Below, one piece after another: positions 35,026-44,322 of a DNA stretch of 64,000 nucleotides. The stretch is from Laburnicola sp. R22_1 (Eukaryota; Ascomycota; Dothideomycetes; Pleosporales; Didymosphaeriaceae): NCBI GenBank assembly GCA_014281115.1, contig JACONQ010000014.1, positions 930,001 through 994,000 of the forward strand. The letters are read 5' to 3'. How positions within the stretch are numbered: position 1 is the first letter of the stretch; every line of letters starts with the position of its first letter. The translations under genes were made by a program, and so were the position numbers. The notes beneath the pieces are model-generated. The model was not told where the DNA came from, ran no database searches, and was given only the letters and a program-made list of their open reading frames with translations.

Positions 35026-35154
35026 ATATGTTTATATATCTCTAAGTATTTTTATACTAGTAAATTACTTGTGCAAAAATGTGTAAGTATGCGCACGTCT
35101 GCGCACGTCTGCGCATAGTTGAGCAGCCTTTCTAGAAAAAACTTTCCTGATAAA

Positions 35155-35225
35155 CATAGTAATTAGTCAAACAGCTGGCCTAGGATCACGTGACATTACG
35201 GATTGACCCTGGGGGAGAACTAAAC
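35155..35225 (-). repeat. Element E fragment at the left border of the gene island
   Basis: The reverse complement matches the left end of 50,793-51,137 (shared GTAATGTCACGTGATC and AATCCGTAATG). Little affected by RIP. Confidence 0.6.
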
Positions 35226-35459
35226 AGATCTATATTAACGATCTTATCTAAGCGATTTTACATAGATTAGACTAGATGAATCATGTATGCTGCACACTTG
35301 CACCGGCAATAGGCGCATGCATGCATATTACCTCGTAATCGCGGGAGTACGTTTCGATGGCAGACGCGGGCGCCTCTTCTGTTGCATGCAGTCCTCTCCT
35401 ATGGCTTGACATATTCTTCATGCAAAAATTCCAAGGTTCGTTCCTTATCTTTTTTCAAT

Positions 35460-35565
35460 AACGAGAAAAAACGAAAAGTGCAGCGCACAAGCAACAAAAC
35501 TTCCTTATTGTTTAACAAAGAGAAAATGTAAGGTGCAGCGCACAAGCGACGAAACGTCAATATTG
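35460..35565. repeat. Two imperfect tandem units of about 51 bp
   Basis: Units 35,460-35,510 and 35,514-35,565 share the core GTGCAGCGCACAAGC and end TTATTG/ATATTG. Confidence 0.75.
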
Positions 35566-35649
35566 AAACCATCCACTCCATGAATACATGTCCATACATG
35601 GCATGACCCATCCAAATCACGTACCACAGCAAGATCCGAGGAAAGGCTG

Positions 35650-35669
35650 AGGTAAGGTAAGGTAAGGTA
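35650..35669. repeat. (GGTAA)n short tandem repeat
   Basis: Four GGTAA/GGTAG units in a row in non-coding sequence. Confidence 0.8.
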
Positions 35670-36392
35670 GATCGATAATTCATTCCCACACACTACGGGC
35701 CCTATCTCACCCCGCGTCCAAACGCCGCAAACGCTTTTCAAGCCTCCCCAAACCCTGCCCCACACCTCTTAACACCTCTCACCACCTTTCACGAAGGCAA
35801 CGCAAACCTTCAGAACCCAAGACCTCGGCGTCGGGCACGCCTCGCATGACATGACGACGGTGACGGTGGCGCGCCGCACGCCAAGCTACCGACCGGGGCC
35901 CGACCCCCGCTCCCCGACCCTGAATTTATCCAAACGTTAACGTCGTGTTCGCTCGGTAACGCTTGGTTGCTGGTCCCCGTTTAGCTAGGGGGTAGTAAGG
36001 TCGAACTATTGCAGGGACGCGCGGTGGTATGTAAGCGTCGGTTAGGTGGGTGGGTGGTTTAGCTGCATATGTATGTATCTGGGTACATTCCTGTGCCGAG
36101 GTGGCTTTTTGACTGCGCTGCCCGGGCATGTGGTAGGATGATTGGTGAGTTTAAGTGATATTAGTTATAACGTTAAGTTAGTTGGGGATGTTGGACTGAT
36201 GTGGGTGAAAGAATGGCGTGATGTGGGCGTCCTGGGCTTGAGGGGAGGGAGGCATGATAAGATAAATCCCCGGCCGTATTTGCGGAGAAGGGTTCCGAAG
36301 ATTCCGAAGGCTGAGTGGGTCTCCTAAGTAGTGCGATACTAGCGAGACGTGCATGGTGTATGTACTGAGTACACCTATCGTCTTGCGTCGCA

Positions 36393-36950
36393 TCAACACA
36401 AAGCCAAAGAGTTCCACCTGCGTACCCGATGCTCGGTTCGCCCCTTCTCAGTGTACTGACTCAGGTGCATGCCATGCAAGTCCACGTACGTCCAGAGCGT
36501 CTTCGTCGAGTTGAAGGATTCGAAGAAGCTTCTCTCTATAGTGTTTCCGCTCCAAGAAACGCTTTTAAAGAGACAACTGTTGATCGCAGTACCGGTTATT
36601 TTCATCGTCGAGATAAGGCTATTATGCATGGTTGTGTCTGCGAAGTCGACGTCGGAGAATTGGCAGTCGATGAAATGCACATTGTTGAAGGTGCAGTTGC
36701 GGAACGAGCAGTGGGTGAATTTGCAATTGGTGAGCGTCACGCTGTTCCATGTACTGTTCGCGACTAAGCATCGTTCGGGGTCCAAATTCCTGAATCGTAG
36801 GGAGCTGAAGACTGCGTTGAAGCCGTCGACCAGGCCCTTGTTCGGTCTGAAGTAGCTGTTACGGATCAGTATACGAAGGTTGTGGGGTGATGGTGAGAAC
36901 GAACCATCGATACGGGATGTTCCAATTGATAGTACATCCGCCTGTCGAGT
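36393..36950 (-). CDS. Pentapeptide-repeat protein, C-terminal exon (gene model incomplete)
   Basis: The minus-strand frame is open from just after a TAG at 36,951 to the stop at 36,393. It contains fifteen consecutive five-residue units, at about 36,516-36,749, whose central residue is Leu, Phe, Met, Ile or Trp. One run is CKFTHCSFRNCTFNN, and many units begin with Cys, Val, Ser or Thr. This is the pattern of pentapeptide-repeat proteins, which fold as a right-handed quadrilateral beta-helix. The family has no single function. There is no ATG near the start of the open frame, so it is probably a downstream exon of the minus-strand exons at 37,060-37,581 and 37,603-37,911. Phase between the likely splice sites did not work out cleanly, so joining is uncertain. 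No signal peptide or membrane segment was seen. Confidence 0.6.
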   Translation of the reverse strand, partial: TRQADVLSIGTSRIDGSFSPSPHNLRILIRNSYFRPNKGLVDGFNAVFSSLRFRNLDPERCLVANSTWNSVTLTNCKFTHCSFRNCTFNNVHFIDCQFSDVDFADTTMHNSLISTMKITGTAINSCLFKSVSWSGNTIERSFFESFNSTKTLWTYVDLHGMHLSQYTEKGRTEHRVRRWNSLALC

Positions 36951-37059
36951 CTAAGGGTGCTGGGATACGAACACTCCACGTTTCGACGGGGTATCCATCC
37001 ATCAAGACGGCAGCTTCCCACAGTATAGCCTCCCACAGAAATGACCAATCATCTGACTC

Positions 37060-37581
37060 TCACCATGCCCACGGACAGCAGAAAACAGCCCATAGTGTTT
37101 CGGGCCTTGCCTTAATCAGGAACTCAACGAACGCCGGGCGACGACGCACCCTGTCGAGCTGCAGCAGTAACCCAATGGCGATATTCCAATAGGTTTGGAG
37201 ATCCGACTTCGACTTGTGAGCCAGCCAATCTGACCAATTATCTTGCTTCTTGAACGGGCTGGCTACCCAGCAATTTTTCTCGTTTACAGGCTTTGACGGC
37301 GCGATGATAGATGTGATCCAGTCGTCGAGTTTGATCTCGCGCCGAACTATGCGACGTTGATGCTGATTTTGGCCCCGTACTTGAAGGTTGGTGGTCTCGG
37401 CGTTGTGTGTGCTGCTCGCCATCTTGATCCGCGCCTCCGATAGCGAGCCAACTTGCTTGCTCCACTCACCGGAGCTGTAACGAGAGCTCCAGGTCGGGTT
37501 GCGCAACGGGCGCGGCTGGCGTAGGCGAGTTGCAAGGGAAATATGATGCGCGACCGTGTGCGTTGAAATTTCTGTTTCCAT
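37060..37581 (-). CDS. Hypothetical protein exon upstream of the pentapeptide frame
   Basis: An open minus-strand frame of 173 codons starting METEISTHTVAHH. It has a basic, Gln/Arg-rich middle (RGQNQHQRRIVRREIKLDDW) and a more structured C-terminal part (WNIAIGLLLQLDRVRRRPAF). It ends at TGA just inside a GTGAGA that could be a 5' splice site (37,063-37,058). On its upstream side a short interval with GTGAGT at 37,623 and TTAACTAG ending at 37,582 would make a 42-nt intron keeping phase. I do not recognise a family. It may be one gene with 36,393-36,950. An internal ATG (at about 37,422) is an alternative start. Confidence 0.4.
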   Translation of the reverse strand: METEISTHTVAHHISLATRLRQPRPLRNPTWSSRYSSGEWSKQVGSLSEARIKMASSTHNAETTNLQVRGQNQHQRRIVRREIKLDDWITSIIAPSKPVNEKNCWVASPFKKQDNWSDWLAHKSKSDLQTYWNIAIGLLLQLDRVRRRPAFVEFLIKARPETLWAVFCCPWAW

Positions 37582-37602
37582 CTAGTTAATTGTCGAACGC
37601 AA

Positions 37603-37911
37603 TCAGAACAGGCCTGGACTCACCATGGACGTAACTGTGTTCTGCTGCCGAAGCTGTGAAGGGTTTACGTCCTCGGGTCGATTCCCACCACACCATGTCT
37701 CACAGACCGAACTCGGACATGGTGGGAAGATAGTCCAGTCCCGGAAGAATGGCAATGGAGATGTACCAGAGTAGCGACGACGGCGAAGAAAGCGCTGGCG
37801 CGCGGTGGAGGAAGAATTGCACAGGAGATGGCGCCGGATGGGGGACCGACGCTTCCTCCCCACCCGCGGGCTTCGGGAAAGAGCGATGCTCCACTCCGAG
37901 GCAGTCTCCAT
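37603..37911 (-). CDS. Possible first exon of the same hypothetical gene
   Basis: An open minus-strand frame METASEWSIALSRSPRVG... rich in Arg/Ser/Pro. It reaches GTGAGT (37,623-37,618) in phase 0 with the frame at 37,581 if a 42-nt intron is removed. The intron would be very short, even for fungi. No domain was recognised. Another minus-strand frame overlaps it (to 37,991), so the coding assignment is weak. Confidence 0.25.
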   Translation of the reverse strand: METASEWSIALSRSPRVGRKRRSPIRRHLLCNSSSTARQRFLRRRRYSGTSPLPFFRDWTIFPPCPSSVCETWCGGNRPEDVNPSQLRQQNTVTSMVSPGLF

Positions 37912-37991
37912 ACTTTCCAGATTGTCTTGAATACCTTGAATAAATAAACTACCGTTTCAACACACGCAGGCGGTGCAATACTAGCTGGCAT

Positions 37992-38443
37992 AGTAATTGA
38001 TTTCTAGAGGGTGAATACCTTATTGGTAATACAGTTGTGTAATAGAGAGCGAGTATAAAATTGCACCTAGTTACATTAAGTGAAAGGCTTTGAGATGGCT
38101 AACCTTGGTGCTGAGGATGGATAAGGTGCTCATGTTGGTGGCTAACACAAAGCGGAGCTACCTTTTGTTGCACCACCGGGTGCTTTGGCCACCGATATGG
38201 TCCAAGCTGCATGGTAACATGAGGAGTCATGATTCGTTACTCGTAGATTGCGTCCTCTGCCCTGCAGCGCAAACGCGAGAAGGCCTCAACGTTGGAAGCG
38301 TGTCCGTGACGGACGGAAACAGCGGCGCAGTCGAGGTGCGCCAATCCGGCGACAGTGGTCCTGCTTGTTGGAAGTTTGCTGTGTCAATCAATTCGCAACA
38401 CAACAAATATGGAGCGACTCTCGCCTCAGAGGCACGAAATACC
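37992..38443. other. Intergenic, no feature recognised
   Basis: Spacer between the hypothetical gene and the 3' end of the bZIP gene. Open frames here lack motifs. Confidence 0.4.
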
Positions 38444-39361
38444 TCAGTTATGCTCGGCTGAGTCATGCTCGCTGGAGCTGCTCTTCATGGAGAGCAGTTC
38501 CGCAACCGGGGCCTGGTCACCTTGGGCCAGTCGGTCTGCTTCCCGCTGCACGTATTGCTGCAGTCTTCCGTCTGGACAGTTGTTGTGCTGCCTGACCAGA
38601 TGCATCAGGTCTCGCATGTCGGCTTTGAGAAACTCGACTTCGGCCTTCAGTGCCCTGTTCTTGCGCTCCGCATCCCGCGCCGTCTCGACGAGGGCTTCCT
38701 GCTCCCTCTTCTGCTTGGTCCTGCACTTGCTCGCTGCTTTTCGATTCTTTTCCAGATACACGGCCCGTGCGGATCCTGGCTCCACCTTGGCCGACTTGTC
38801 TCTCTGGCCAGCCATGTTGGGTGTCGAGGCACGCAGTTTGCGCTGGCCGTCGTATTCGGGCATGTGGGAGAATTGGTCTCGTTCCTGGGCGTCTGGCCAT
38901 TGGTTAAAAGTCGGAAACGTGGCAGAGTGCATGCTGCCATCTGCAGAGAAGCTTGCGTTGGAATCGAAGGTGGAAGCATCGCCATCGAAACGTGTCTGTA
39001 GTGGCGAGATGGTATGCGCATCCTGCATCTTCACGTCGTCCTGCGCCATGGCCGTGAAAGGGGCGTTCAAGGGATACATGGAAGCGGCGGTAAAGGACTG
39101 TAGTGCGAGGGCGTCGTCGACGTCGTTTGGGCGCCCACCGACGCCGGGGACGGCAGCATCTGGCAAAGGCTGTCCAGCCGGTATCGAGGATTCAGGGCGG
39201 CCTATGTCCGAAGCGAAGATGTATCGGCCGCTGTTCATGGCGAAGTCTGGTAGGGAGAGGGCCGGATGGTTGATTGAACTCCCGACGACGCTGTCCCGGC
39301 GTGAGGAAGGCCAATCCTCATGGCTGCTCGGAAACTGGGCAGCATCTGCCGCTACAGCCAT
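38444..39361 (-). CDS. bZIP transcription factor
   Basis: From the first in-frame ATG at 39,361 this encodes about 305 residues ending at TGA 38,444. The basic region holds NRKAASKCRTKQKREQE (residues about 206-222), with the invariant Asn and Arg in N-x7-R spacing. It is followed by a zipper with heptad positions Leu224, Ala231, Leu238, Leu245, Leu252. The KCRTKQK form is typical of ATF/CREB-like fungal bZIPs. Such proteins bind DNA as dimers in the nucleus, often in stress or developmental regulation. The N-terminal 200 residues are low-complexity (Ser, Pro, Asp, Ala) as in activation domains. The frame is open about 37 codons further upstream without ATG, to a TAA near 39,500, so an upstream exon is possible. 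There is no RIP-type damage. Confidence 0.85.
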   Translation of the reverse strand: MAVAADAAQFPSSHEDWPSSRRDSVVGSSINHPALSLPDFAMNSGRYIFASDIGRPESSIPAGQPLPDAAVPGVGGRPNDVDDALALQSFTAASMYPLNAPFTAMAQDDVKMQDAHTISPLQTRFDGDASTFDSNASFSADGSMHSATFPTFNQWPDAQERDQFSHMPEYDGQRKLRASTPNMAGQRDKSAKVEPGSARAVYLEKNRKAASKCRTKQKREQEALVETARDAERKNRALKAEVEFLKADMRDLMHLVRQHNNCPDGRLQQYVQREADRLAQGDQAPVAELLSMKSSSSEHDSAEHN

Positions 39362-40030
39362 GTGGGTCTGGTGGTGAGGGTATTGGGGTGCATAACCCCC
39401 TGGAGGGCGGGCTCGACAGGTTTCGGCTGTTGTAATGTGCGGGGAGGATAGCACGTCTCCAGACAGCAGCAACGGGTGGGACGTGGGATCGATCTCTTAG
39501 ATATACCTAGCCATAACGGGCGTCGACCAGCCGGCGAGGAGGATGGCTGGGCAGCATGGTGCAGAAGTGTGCGCGGCCTGGGCAATTAGTAATGAAGCGT
39601 CAAGATGCGCCTTCGCGCTTGGCGAGGGCAAAAGAAGAAGAGGGCACTTGTCGGGCGGCGTTCGCGGAGGCGTTCGCGGAGGCATGTGATGGGGACGCCC
39701 CTCGGGGCCAGCTCGGCACACGATGCCTTGGCCAATCACGGGCGCCTGCCCTGCCGCCACAGGCACCACCGCACCAGCCTCTTCTCGCCCACATCTCTCG
39801 TCGCTCGTCCCACAGCCAGCGACGCACCACCTGCACGCTCTGCTTCCCGTGCCATGTACGTCTTGTTGAAACCTACGCCCTAGCGCATCCTGCTTGCAAC
39901 ACGCGTCGAAACAAGGCCAAAGTTACAGGAAAACATGACCGGAATCTCTCTAGTCCGTGCCATGTTGCCTTCTCCATTCATCATCTCCAATACATCTTCT
40001 CGACGGATACAGATTGGTTTCAGCATTATA
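39362..40030. other. Probable promoter region of the bZIP gene
   Basis: GC-normal sequence between the minus-strand bZIP gene and a plus-strand relic. A plus-strand frame from ATG 39,556 stays open for 183 codons, but its product is compositionally odd (Arg/Ala/Pro/His-rich, no domain). I regard it as unlikely to be a real gene. Confidence 0.4.
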
Positions 40031-40107
40031 ATGAACTGGATTATCCCTCCATTCCTCATGTTTCGTTCCCCAGCTCAACGGCTATACCCATGACATCTGT
40101 CGACTAG

Positions 40108-40410
40108 TACGCTAGCTCGCACTTGCATGGGCCTTCCTTCCAGACCGCTCTGGACTCCGCGAAGGGCTGGCTCATCCTAGTCGGACTCGCACGCTGCATC
40201 GCCATGGTACGTCTTCCCGCATAGCACCCCGCCTCTCTTTTCTTGCCTCGTCGTCTTATACTGATACGTTGCAGGTCCTCATCTAGGAAGCCACATTAGC
40301 CATATCCTACGGCTCAGTTGCTACAAGCGTAGCAGTCTTCCTCGGCATATGAGGCATCATCTCGATGCTGAAAGCCTCGCGCCAACTTGTTCGCATTTTT
40401 CCATCAGGTA
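40108..40410 (+). pseudogene. Relic of a small membrane-protein gene with one clear intron
   Basis: An exon reading FQTALDSAKGWLILVGLARC ends at ATG before GTACGT (40,207). A 68-nt intron with CTGAT at about 40,261 and GTTGCAG ending at 40,274 has all the usual fungal signals. After splicing the phase is kept and a hydrophobic segment follows (EATLAISYGSVATSVAVFLG), then SMLKASRQLVRIFPS. Two in-frame stops, TAG at 40,284 and TGA at 40,350, interrupt it. Both could derive from TGG (Trp) by a G-to-A change. I do not recognise the family. An earlier ATG at 40,031 (MNWIIPPFLMFRSPAQ) may be the original start in another exon. Confidence 0.45.
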
Positions 40411-40550
40411 CCATCTACTATAACGCCAGGCTACCTAAACACAACAAGTTTTCAGTATGCTCAAAAAGTCAGCCCAGCCTATCATTAGCAGCGTGTATTG
40501 CGTCAGGCCGACATCACTAATTCTAGGCAAATGAGAGTGTTCGGTGTTTT

Positions 40551-40573
40551 ATGTTTTTATTTATTATATTATA
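40551..40573 (-). terminator. Possible polyadenylation region of the membrane-protein gene
   Basis: The minus strand reads AATAATATAATAAATAAAAA-like sequence about 25-45 bases past the stop codon, fitting a fungal A-rich 3'-end signal. Confidence 0.4.
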
Positions 40574-40596
40574 TTCGACTGCCTCTCACCATTACA

Positions 40597-42081
40597 TCAC
40601 CGATATCGCCCACTCTCAGTCCGGTCCAGCACACCCAACCCCCCTACCGTGGCATCGCTTCCCTTCCTGTCATCCATCCCCGAGCCTGGAACCGCCAATC
40701 CCCTGTTCGCCTTCTCCGCGTTCTTCTCCCCCCTCCGCCTCTTCTCCTCGGCCTCCCGTCGCGCCTCTGCAACATACCGCTTTCGCTCCTGTCTCGCTTT
40801 TTCCTGCAACTCGCCGAAGGGGTCAAACCGCTCGCTTTCTGGGTCTTTGAACGGGTTCTTGGCCCAGCTCCCGCGGTCTGTGAGCGTGCTTGAAACTGGC
40901 CGGCCCCGAAGCTGATCGTATGCTTTGTTGCGGGGTGGATCGGCGAATGGATTGGGGGTAGGCTGGGGCGGGACTATATTATTGAAGACAAGGGGGCGTG
41001 ATGGTTGTGGGTTGGTAGAGGCGGTTTCGGGGCGGGCATAGGATGCCCCGCCGTAGAGTGATGCGCTGTTCGCGTAGGACCTCCTGCTAATACTATCACC
41101 ACTTAACTCGGAAATAGTTTCGGTGACATGTGCGATCTCGGGCTGTTGCAAGGAGCCGTTGTTGTTGGGGTTGAAAGCGTCCTCTGCGTGGCGGGAAGCG
41201 GACTGGTTGCGTTTGCGACGGCGCCGGAAGAAGATGAGAGCACCAACTATGAGGGCTATGAAGCCCATTACTGACAGGGTCACGGCGGCTGCTTCGGCAC
41301 CTTTGCTCATGATCGGTCCGTTGTGGTGTGACTCTCGCCCTATGCCTGAAGATGGGTTATTGAGTCCGGGGAGGAATGCATTGTCTGTGGTGGGAAGCGG
41401 GTTTTCGCTTAAGGATGTAGATGTGACGGTTTCGTTTGAGGGTGGTTTCCTGTAAGTGGGAAAACTTGGTGTGTACAGCGGCGCCGAAGAGACTGACTCG
41501 GTAGGTAACTCAGAGAATGAAGTCTCCATTGCAGGAATAGGTTGCGGAGGCACAGTAGAATCCGACAACAAATCCGGAGGAGACAAAAGAGGCTCTGCTG
41601 ATGTTGACAATGTTGGTGGTGATGTTGTGGATGATGACGACGGTGCTGGCACTGGAATATCGGACGAAGAGCTCGAAAATGTCTCCTGCATGGTCGTCGG
41701 CGGCGGCGGTGGCGGCGGCGGAGGCTGTAAAGCAATGGCTTGACTTGTAACCGCAGCTGAGGCCTCTGGATTGACTTGAGAAGATGCCGTAGTTGAGCTG
41801 ACCTGGGAAAGTGTGGATGTTTCTGTGGGCGGCGGCGGCAAGGTACTCGATGAAGCTGAGGCCTGCGAGAATTCTGGGGTATCGGGTGTGTCTGGCGAGT
41901 CTGGACTGTCTGGACTGTCTGGACTGTCTGGCGAGTCTGGACTGTCTGGACTGTCTGGACTATCCGGACTGTCTGAGCTATCTGGACTATCCGGGCTGTC
42001 TACATCCTGTCTTCGAACGCGCCTTGCGGGCCTTGGCAAAATCTGTATCGGCGAGGGCCGTCGACGCTGGTAAAGACCCAT
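40597..42081 (-). CDS. Single-pass membrane protein with Ser-Pro-Asp repeats
   Basis: From ATG 42,081 to the stop at 40,597, about 494 residues. Residues about 28-69 are a run of Ser-Pro-Asp triplets. Residues to about 250 are Ser/Thr/Pro-rich with a Pro9 tract, typical of an O-glycosylated extracellular stalk. Residues about 263-285 (AAAVTLSVMGFIALIVGALI...) form one transmembrane helix followed by RRRRKR, which places the C-terminus in the cytosol. The tail carries NPF motifs (NPFADP, NPFKDP) and a charged coiled-coil (about 424-458). The layout recalls fungal cell-wall sensor or anchor proteins, but no named domain is seen. There is no signal peptide at this ATG, and RRVRRQD near residue 25 resembles a Kex2 site, so an upstream exon may be missing. 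Confidence 0.75.
   Translation of the reverse strand: MGLYQRRRPSPIQILPRPARRVRRQDVDSPDSPDSSDSPDSPDSPDSPDSPDSPDSPDSPDSPDTPDTPEFSQASASSSTLPPPPTETSTLSQVSSTTASSQVNPEASAAVTSQAIALQPPPPPPPPPTTMQETFSSSSSDIPVPAPSSSSTTSPPTLSTSAEPLLSPPDLLSDSTVPPQPIPAMETSFSELPTESVSSAPLYTPSFPTYRKPPSNETVTSTSLSENPLPTTDNAFLPGLNNPSSGIGRESHHNGPIMSKGAEAAAVTLSVMGFIALIVGALIFFRRRRKRNQSASRHAEDAFNPNNNGSLQQPEIAHVTETISELSGDSISRRSYANSASLYGGASYARPETASTNPQPSRPLVFNNIVPPQPTPNPFADPPRNKAYDQLRGRPVSSTLTDRGSWAKNPFKDPESERFDPFGELQEKARQERKRYVAEARREAEEKRRRGEKNAEKANRGLAVPGSGMDDRKGSDATVGGLGVLDRTESGRYR
41875..42000 (-). repeat. 9-bp coding minisatellite (Ser-Pro-Asp)n
   Basis: On plus the unit is GTCTGGACT with variants CGAGTCTGG and ATCCGGACT. It encodes the tripeptide run of the membrane protein. 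Units differ by single bases, so it can change length by slippage. Confidence 0.85.
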
Positions 42082-43600
42082 GCTGAGCAAACGAGATGAG
42101 AGGAGTAATTAACAAATATTGGTGTAGAGCAGAAATTCCAATGCGATCATTGCAATCTCAAGGAGGACGTCCCCAGGACGAGAAGTGAAGGCCCGGTCAA
42201 CGGAAAGACAAAAAGAAAGAGATGACCGGCTGCTGTAAACACAAGCTAAAAGCAGAGTGAAGAGGAAGCAGACCAGGAGTTCGAGAAACGGAATGCCAAA
42301 GCTTTACATTGCATGCCCGTCCTCCATGTCTCTCGCCAGAAACGCCGAGGCGATTGACGGGACCGTGGAGCGGGGACAATTCTCCGCATCAACGCCCATG
42401 TACTCAAGACACAGCGTGCGCCATAGGAATGATCATCAGTGGCTGCTCAAGGATGCGTCGTTGTTTCGTTTCGCGCTACTCGAAGGAGAGTGGTGGCTGC
42501 GCGGGGTCTGAGACGGCAGCAGTTTTATGCGCGGCGCGGGTTGCTTCAGCCATGGACATGCAGACGGTTGAAGAGCAAGCCGGGACCACTTTGATGCCAT
42601 GATACAAAGGTTATGGGGATGGACGCTGCACTGTCCTTTGCCTGTCCCTGTCGCTCTGCAGGCTTCACGGCTGACGTGTGCGTGGCAGTTCCAGGGCGCT
42701 TCGACACTTGGTGAAGAACCAGACGGACCGAACATAGTCGCGGCGCAATGCATTCGACCAGCACGATGATAAAAGGAAGCAATATCTCTCGCAAAGAGAC
42801 TGTTGTTGGGGGGAGAGATGGGGGGAGGTCACACGTGGAAGAAACACTTAGGTAGGATGCCGCTTCCGCATCCGGTTAGCCAAGAAGGAAGTCGCAACTC
42901 CGAGCTCGGACAGCATCTTTCCGTCACGTCGAAAACGCAAACACACCAGAGACCGAGGTTCGAACCAACGATCAAGGAAGCTTTTTTTTTGCCTCTTGCC
43001 AACGCAAAGTCTTCGCCTCTGTGGCGAAGCGTAACAATCACCAAATAAATTGCCCATCTAACAGAAGCCTTGAATATCCCATTGTGAGAGTATACCCTGA
43101 GTTTCGAATCGAGTGGCTGAGTTTGTTACATGTTCACCAAACTTTCTTTCTTCAGAAGCGATTGCGTATTTGCAATGTTCCGACCGCCGTGCCACCGCCA
43201 CCGCTGTGTCAAGCCTTGCCATAGCTCGTGGAACATGGCAAAACAAAGTCTTCGCACCATTTCGGTTCAGTCGCTCGACGCCATCTTCTCGTCAGTTCCT
43301 TGTTTTTGACGGGTGTGCTGCGCCCCGTCTTCTATCCGTTCCGCTTTTATCTGAAGCTCCACTCCGTTATTCTCTTAACCGGGTATACTGAGTCCGACTT
43401 GACAACACTTCTGGCATTTCAACAATGCCTTCCGTCTTGGCATGTAGCACAGCATCCAACGCCGGTATACCCACCGAAAGCTCAGTCTTCTGGCTGCTGG
43501 TGATGTCTAAGCGCATGGTGTGGCTGACGTCGTATGCGTTATCGTAGATCTTCGATGCAGATCCGTTGAGTACTTTGTTAAGCTTTACATAGTGCACTAT
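42082..43600. other. Unassigned part of the island, probable promoter of the membrane protein
   Basis: GC-normal, unique sequence. Several open frames of 60-105 codons overlap on both strands, none with motifs or a clear start, so I call no gene. The minus-strand frame at 43,367-43,597 ends where AT-rich sequence begins and might be a cut gene end, but I cannot identify it. Confidence 0.4.
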
Positions 43601-43694
43601 TTAAAGTTAACAATTATGTTAATTGTTTAGGTCTCTTATAATTATTGCGTTATGCTTTAGCTCCCTACTATAGCTAATCCTAATTACGCTCCTT

Positions 43695-43782
43695 TTTTAT
43701 ATACTTTAGCTCTTAAACCTTAGTTATACTTGCTATTAAGTCTTATAATTTATAAAAGGTTAGGTTAACTATAAACAGATAT
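43695..43782 (+). repeat. Repeat G, copy 1 (RIP-altered)
   Basis: Aligns with 44,238-44,322 and, inverted, with 45,048-45,115. It reads AACTATAAACAGATAT where copy 2 reads GACTATAAACGGATAT. Confidence 0.6.
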
Positions 43783-43799
43783 AAAAAAAATATGCGTTA

Positions 43800-44215
43800 T
43801 CGTGGTGGAAGAGTCTTCTTACTCGTGAGAACCTTCCACCGGATTTTGTTCGGGCCATTCGTACAGATATTGAATCGAGGAATTAACATTTGAAAGATTT
43901 AGTTGGTTAGCCGTCAGGAATTACAGTCGCAGGGAGTGCTACTGGGCGTGGTGACTGTAATACTCTATTCCTTCATGGTGAAAGCTAGACGCGCTTAGAC
44001 ACTACATCTAAACGTCTTAAGTATGTAGTCTCGAGACATGTGCTTGCCGCTATACTGTAGCAACTTACGCATTAGGGTTGTTGTGACAGTATTAAGAGAT
44101 CTGTATATGCAATAAGTACATGTACGCTTACTATGGCCGGCTGACGTCTCTCTCGGTGATATATATATGCGATAACTCCAGATTTCGGCTCTCTTCCTAA
44201 GCTACCCGAGATCTG
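43800..44215. other. Unassigned GC-normal segment between repeat G copies
   Basis: One plus-strand frame begins WWKSLLTRENLPPDFVRAIR but meets a stop soon after. It may be a relic of a coding sequence. No family is named. Confidence 0.3.
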
Positions 44216-44237
44216 GACCATTCCAATCGCAACCTCT

Positions 44238-44322
44238 TCTACGTACTTTGGCTATTAAACCTTAGTTGTGCTGTTAAGTCTCATAATCTGTAAAATGTTA
44301 AGGTGACTATAAACGGATATGA
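44238..44322 (+). repeat. Repeat G, copy 2 (little mutated)
   Basis: Direct copy of 43,695-43,782 that keeps C and G where copy 1 has T and A. Confidence 0.6.

Larger units (their letters stand above)
35226..36392. other. Gene-poor left edge of the GC-normal island
   Basis: Unique, GC-normal sequence. Short open frames exist on both strands but none has recognisable motifs or convincing codon structure, so I call none. It holds an imperfect tandem pair (35,460-35,565), a short GGTAA repeat (35,650-35,669) and a GC-rich stretch at about 35,830-35,920. Confidence 0.5.

Noticed and set aside
37058..37063. Splice donor GTGAGA joining 37,060-37,581 to the pentapeptide exon
   Set aside because: Both nearby acceptors (after 36,951 or 36,942) put the join out of frame or create a stop, so I left the exons unjoined.
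38465..39377. Long plus-strand frames across the bZIP gene
   Set aside because: They mirror the bZIP coding sequence on the opposite strand and carry no motif of their own.
39556..40107. 183-codon plus-strand open frame
   Set aside because: No domain, biased Arg/Ala/Pro/His composition, lies in the probable bZIP promoter and overlaps other open frames. GC-rich DNA gives such frames by chance.
41456..42086. Plus-strand Leu/Asp/Ser-Gly repetitive frames
   Set aside because: They are antisense readings of the Ser-Pro-Asp minisatellite.
42855..42985. Possible tRNA gene: GGTTCGAACC B-box-like motif, TAGCCAAGAAGG A-box-like motif and a T-run
   Set aside because: The GCTTCC/GGAAGC stem and the T-loop spacing are incompatible, and the T-arm does not pair. 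The motif is a palindrome by chance.
44086..44300. Possible solo LTR beginning TGTGACAG
   Set aside because: No matching end or 5-bp duplication was found.
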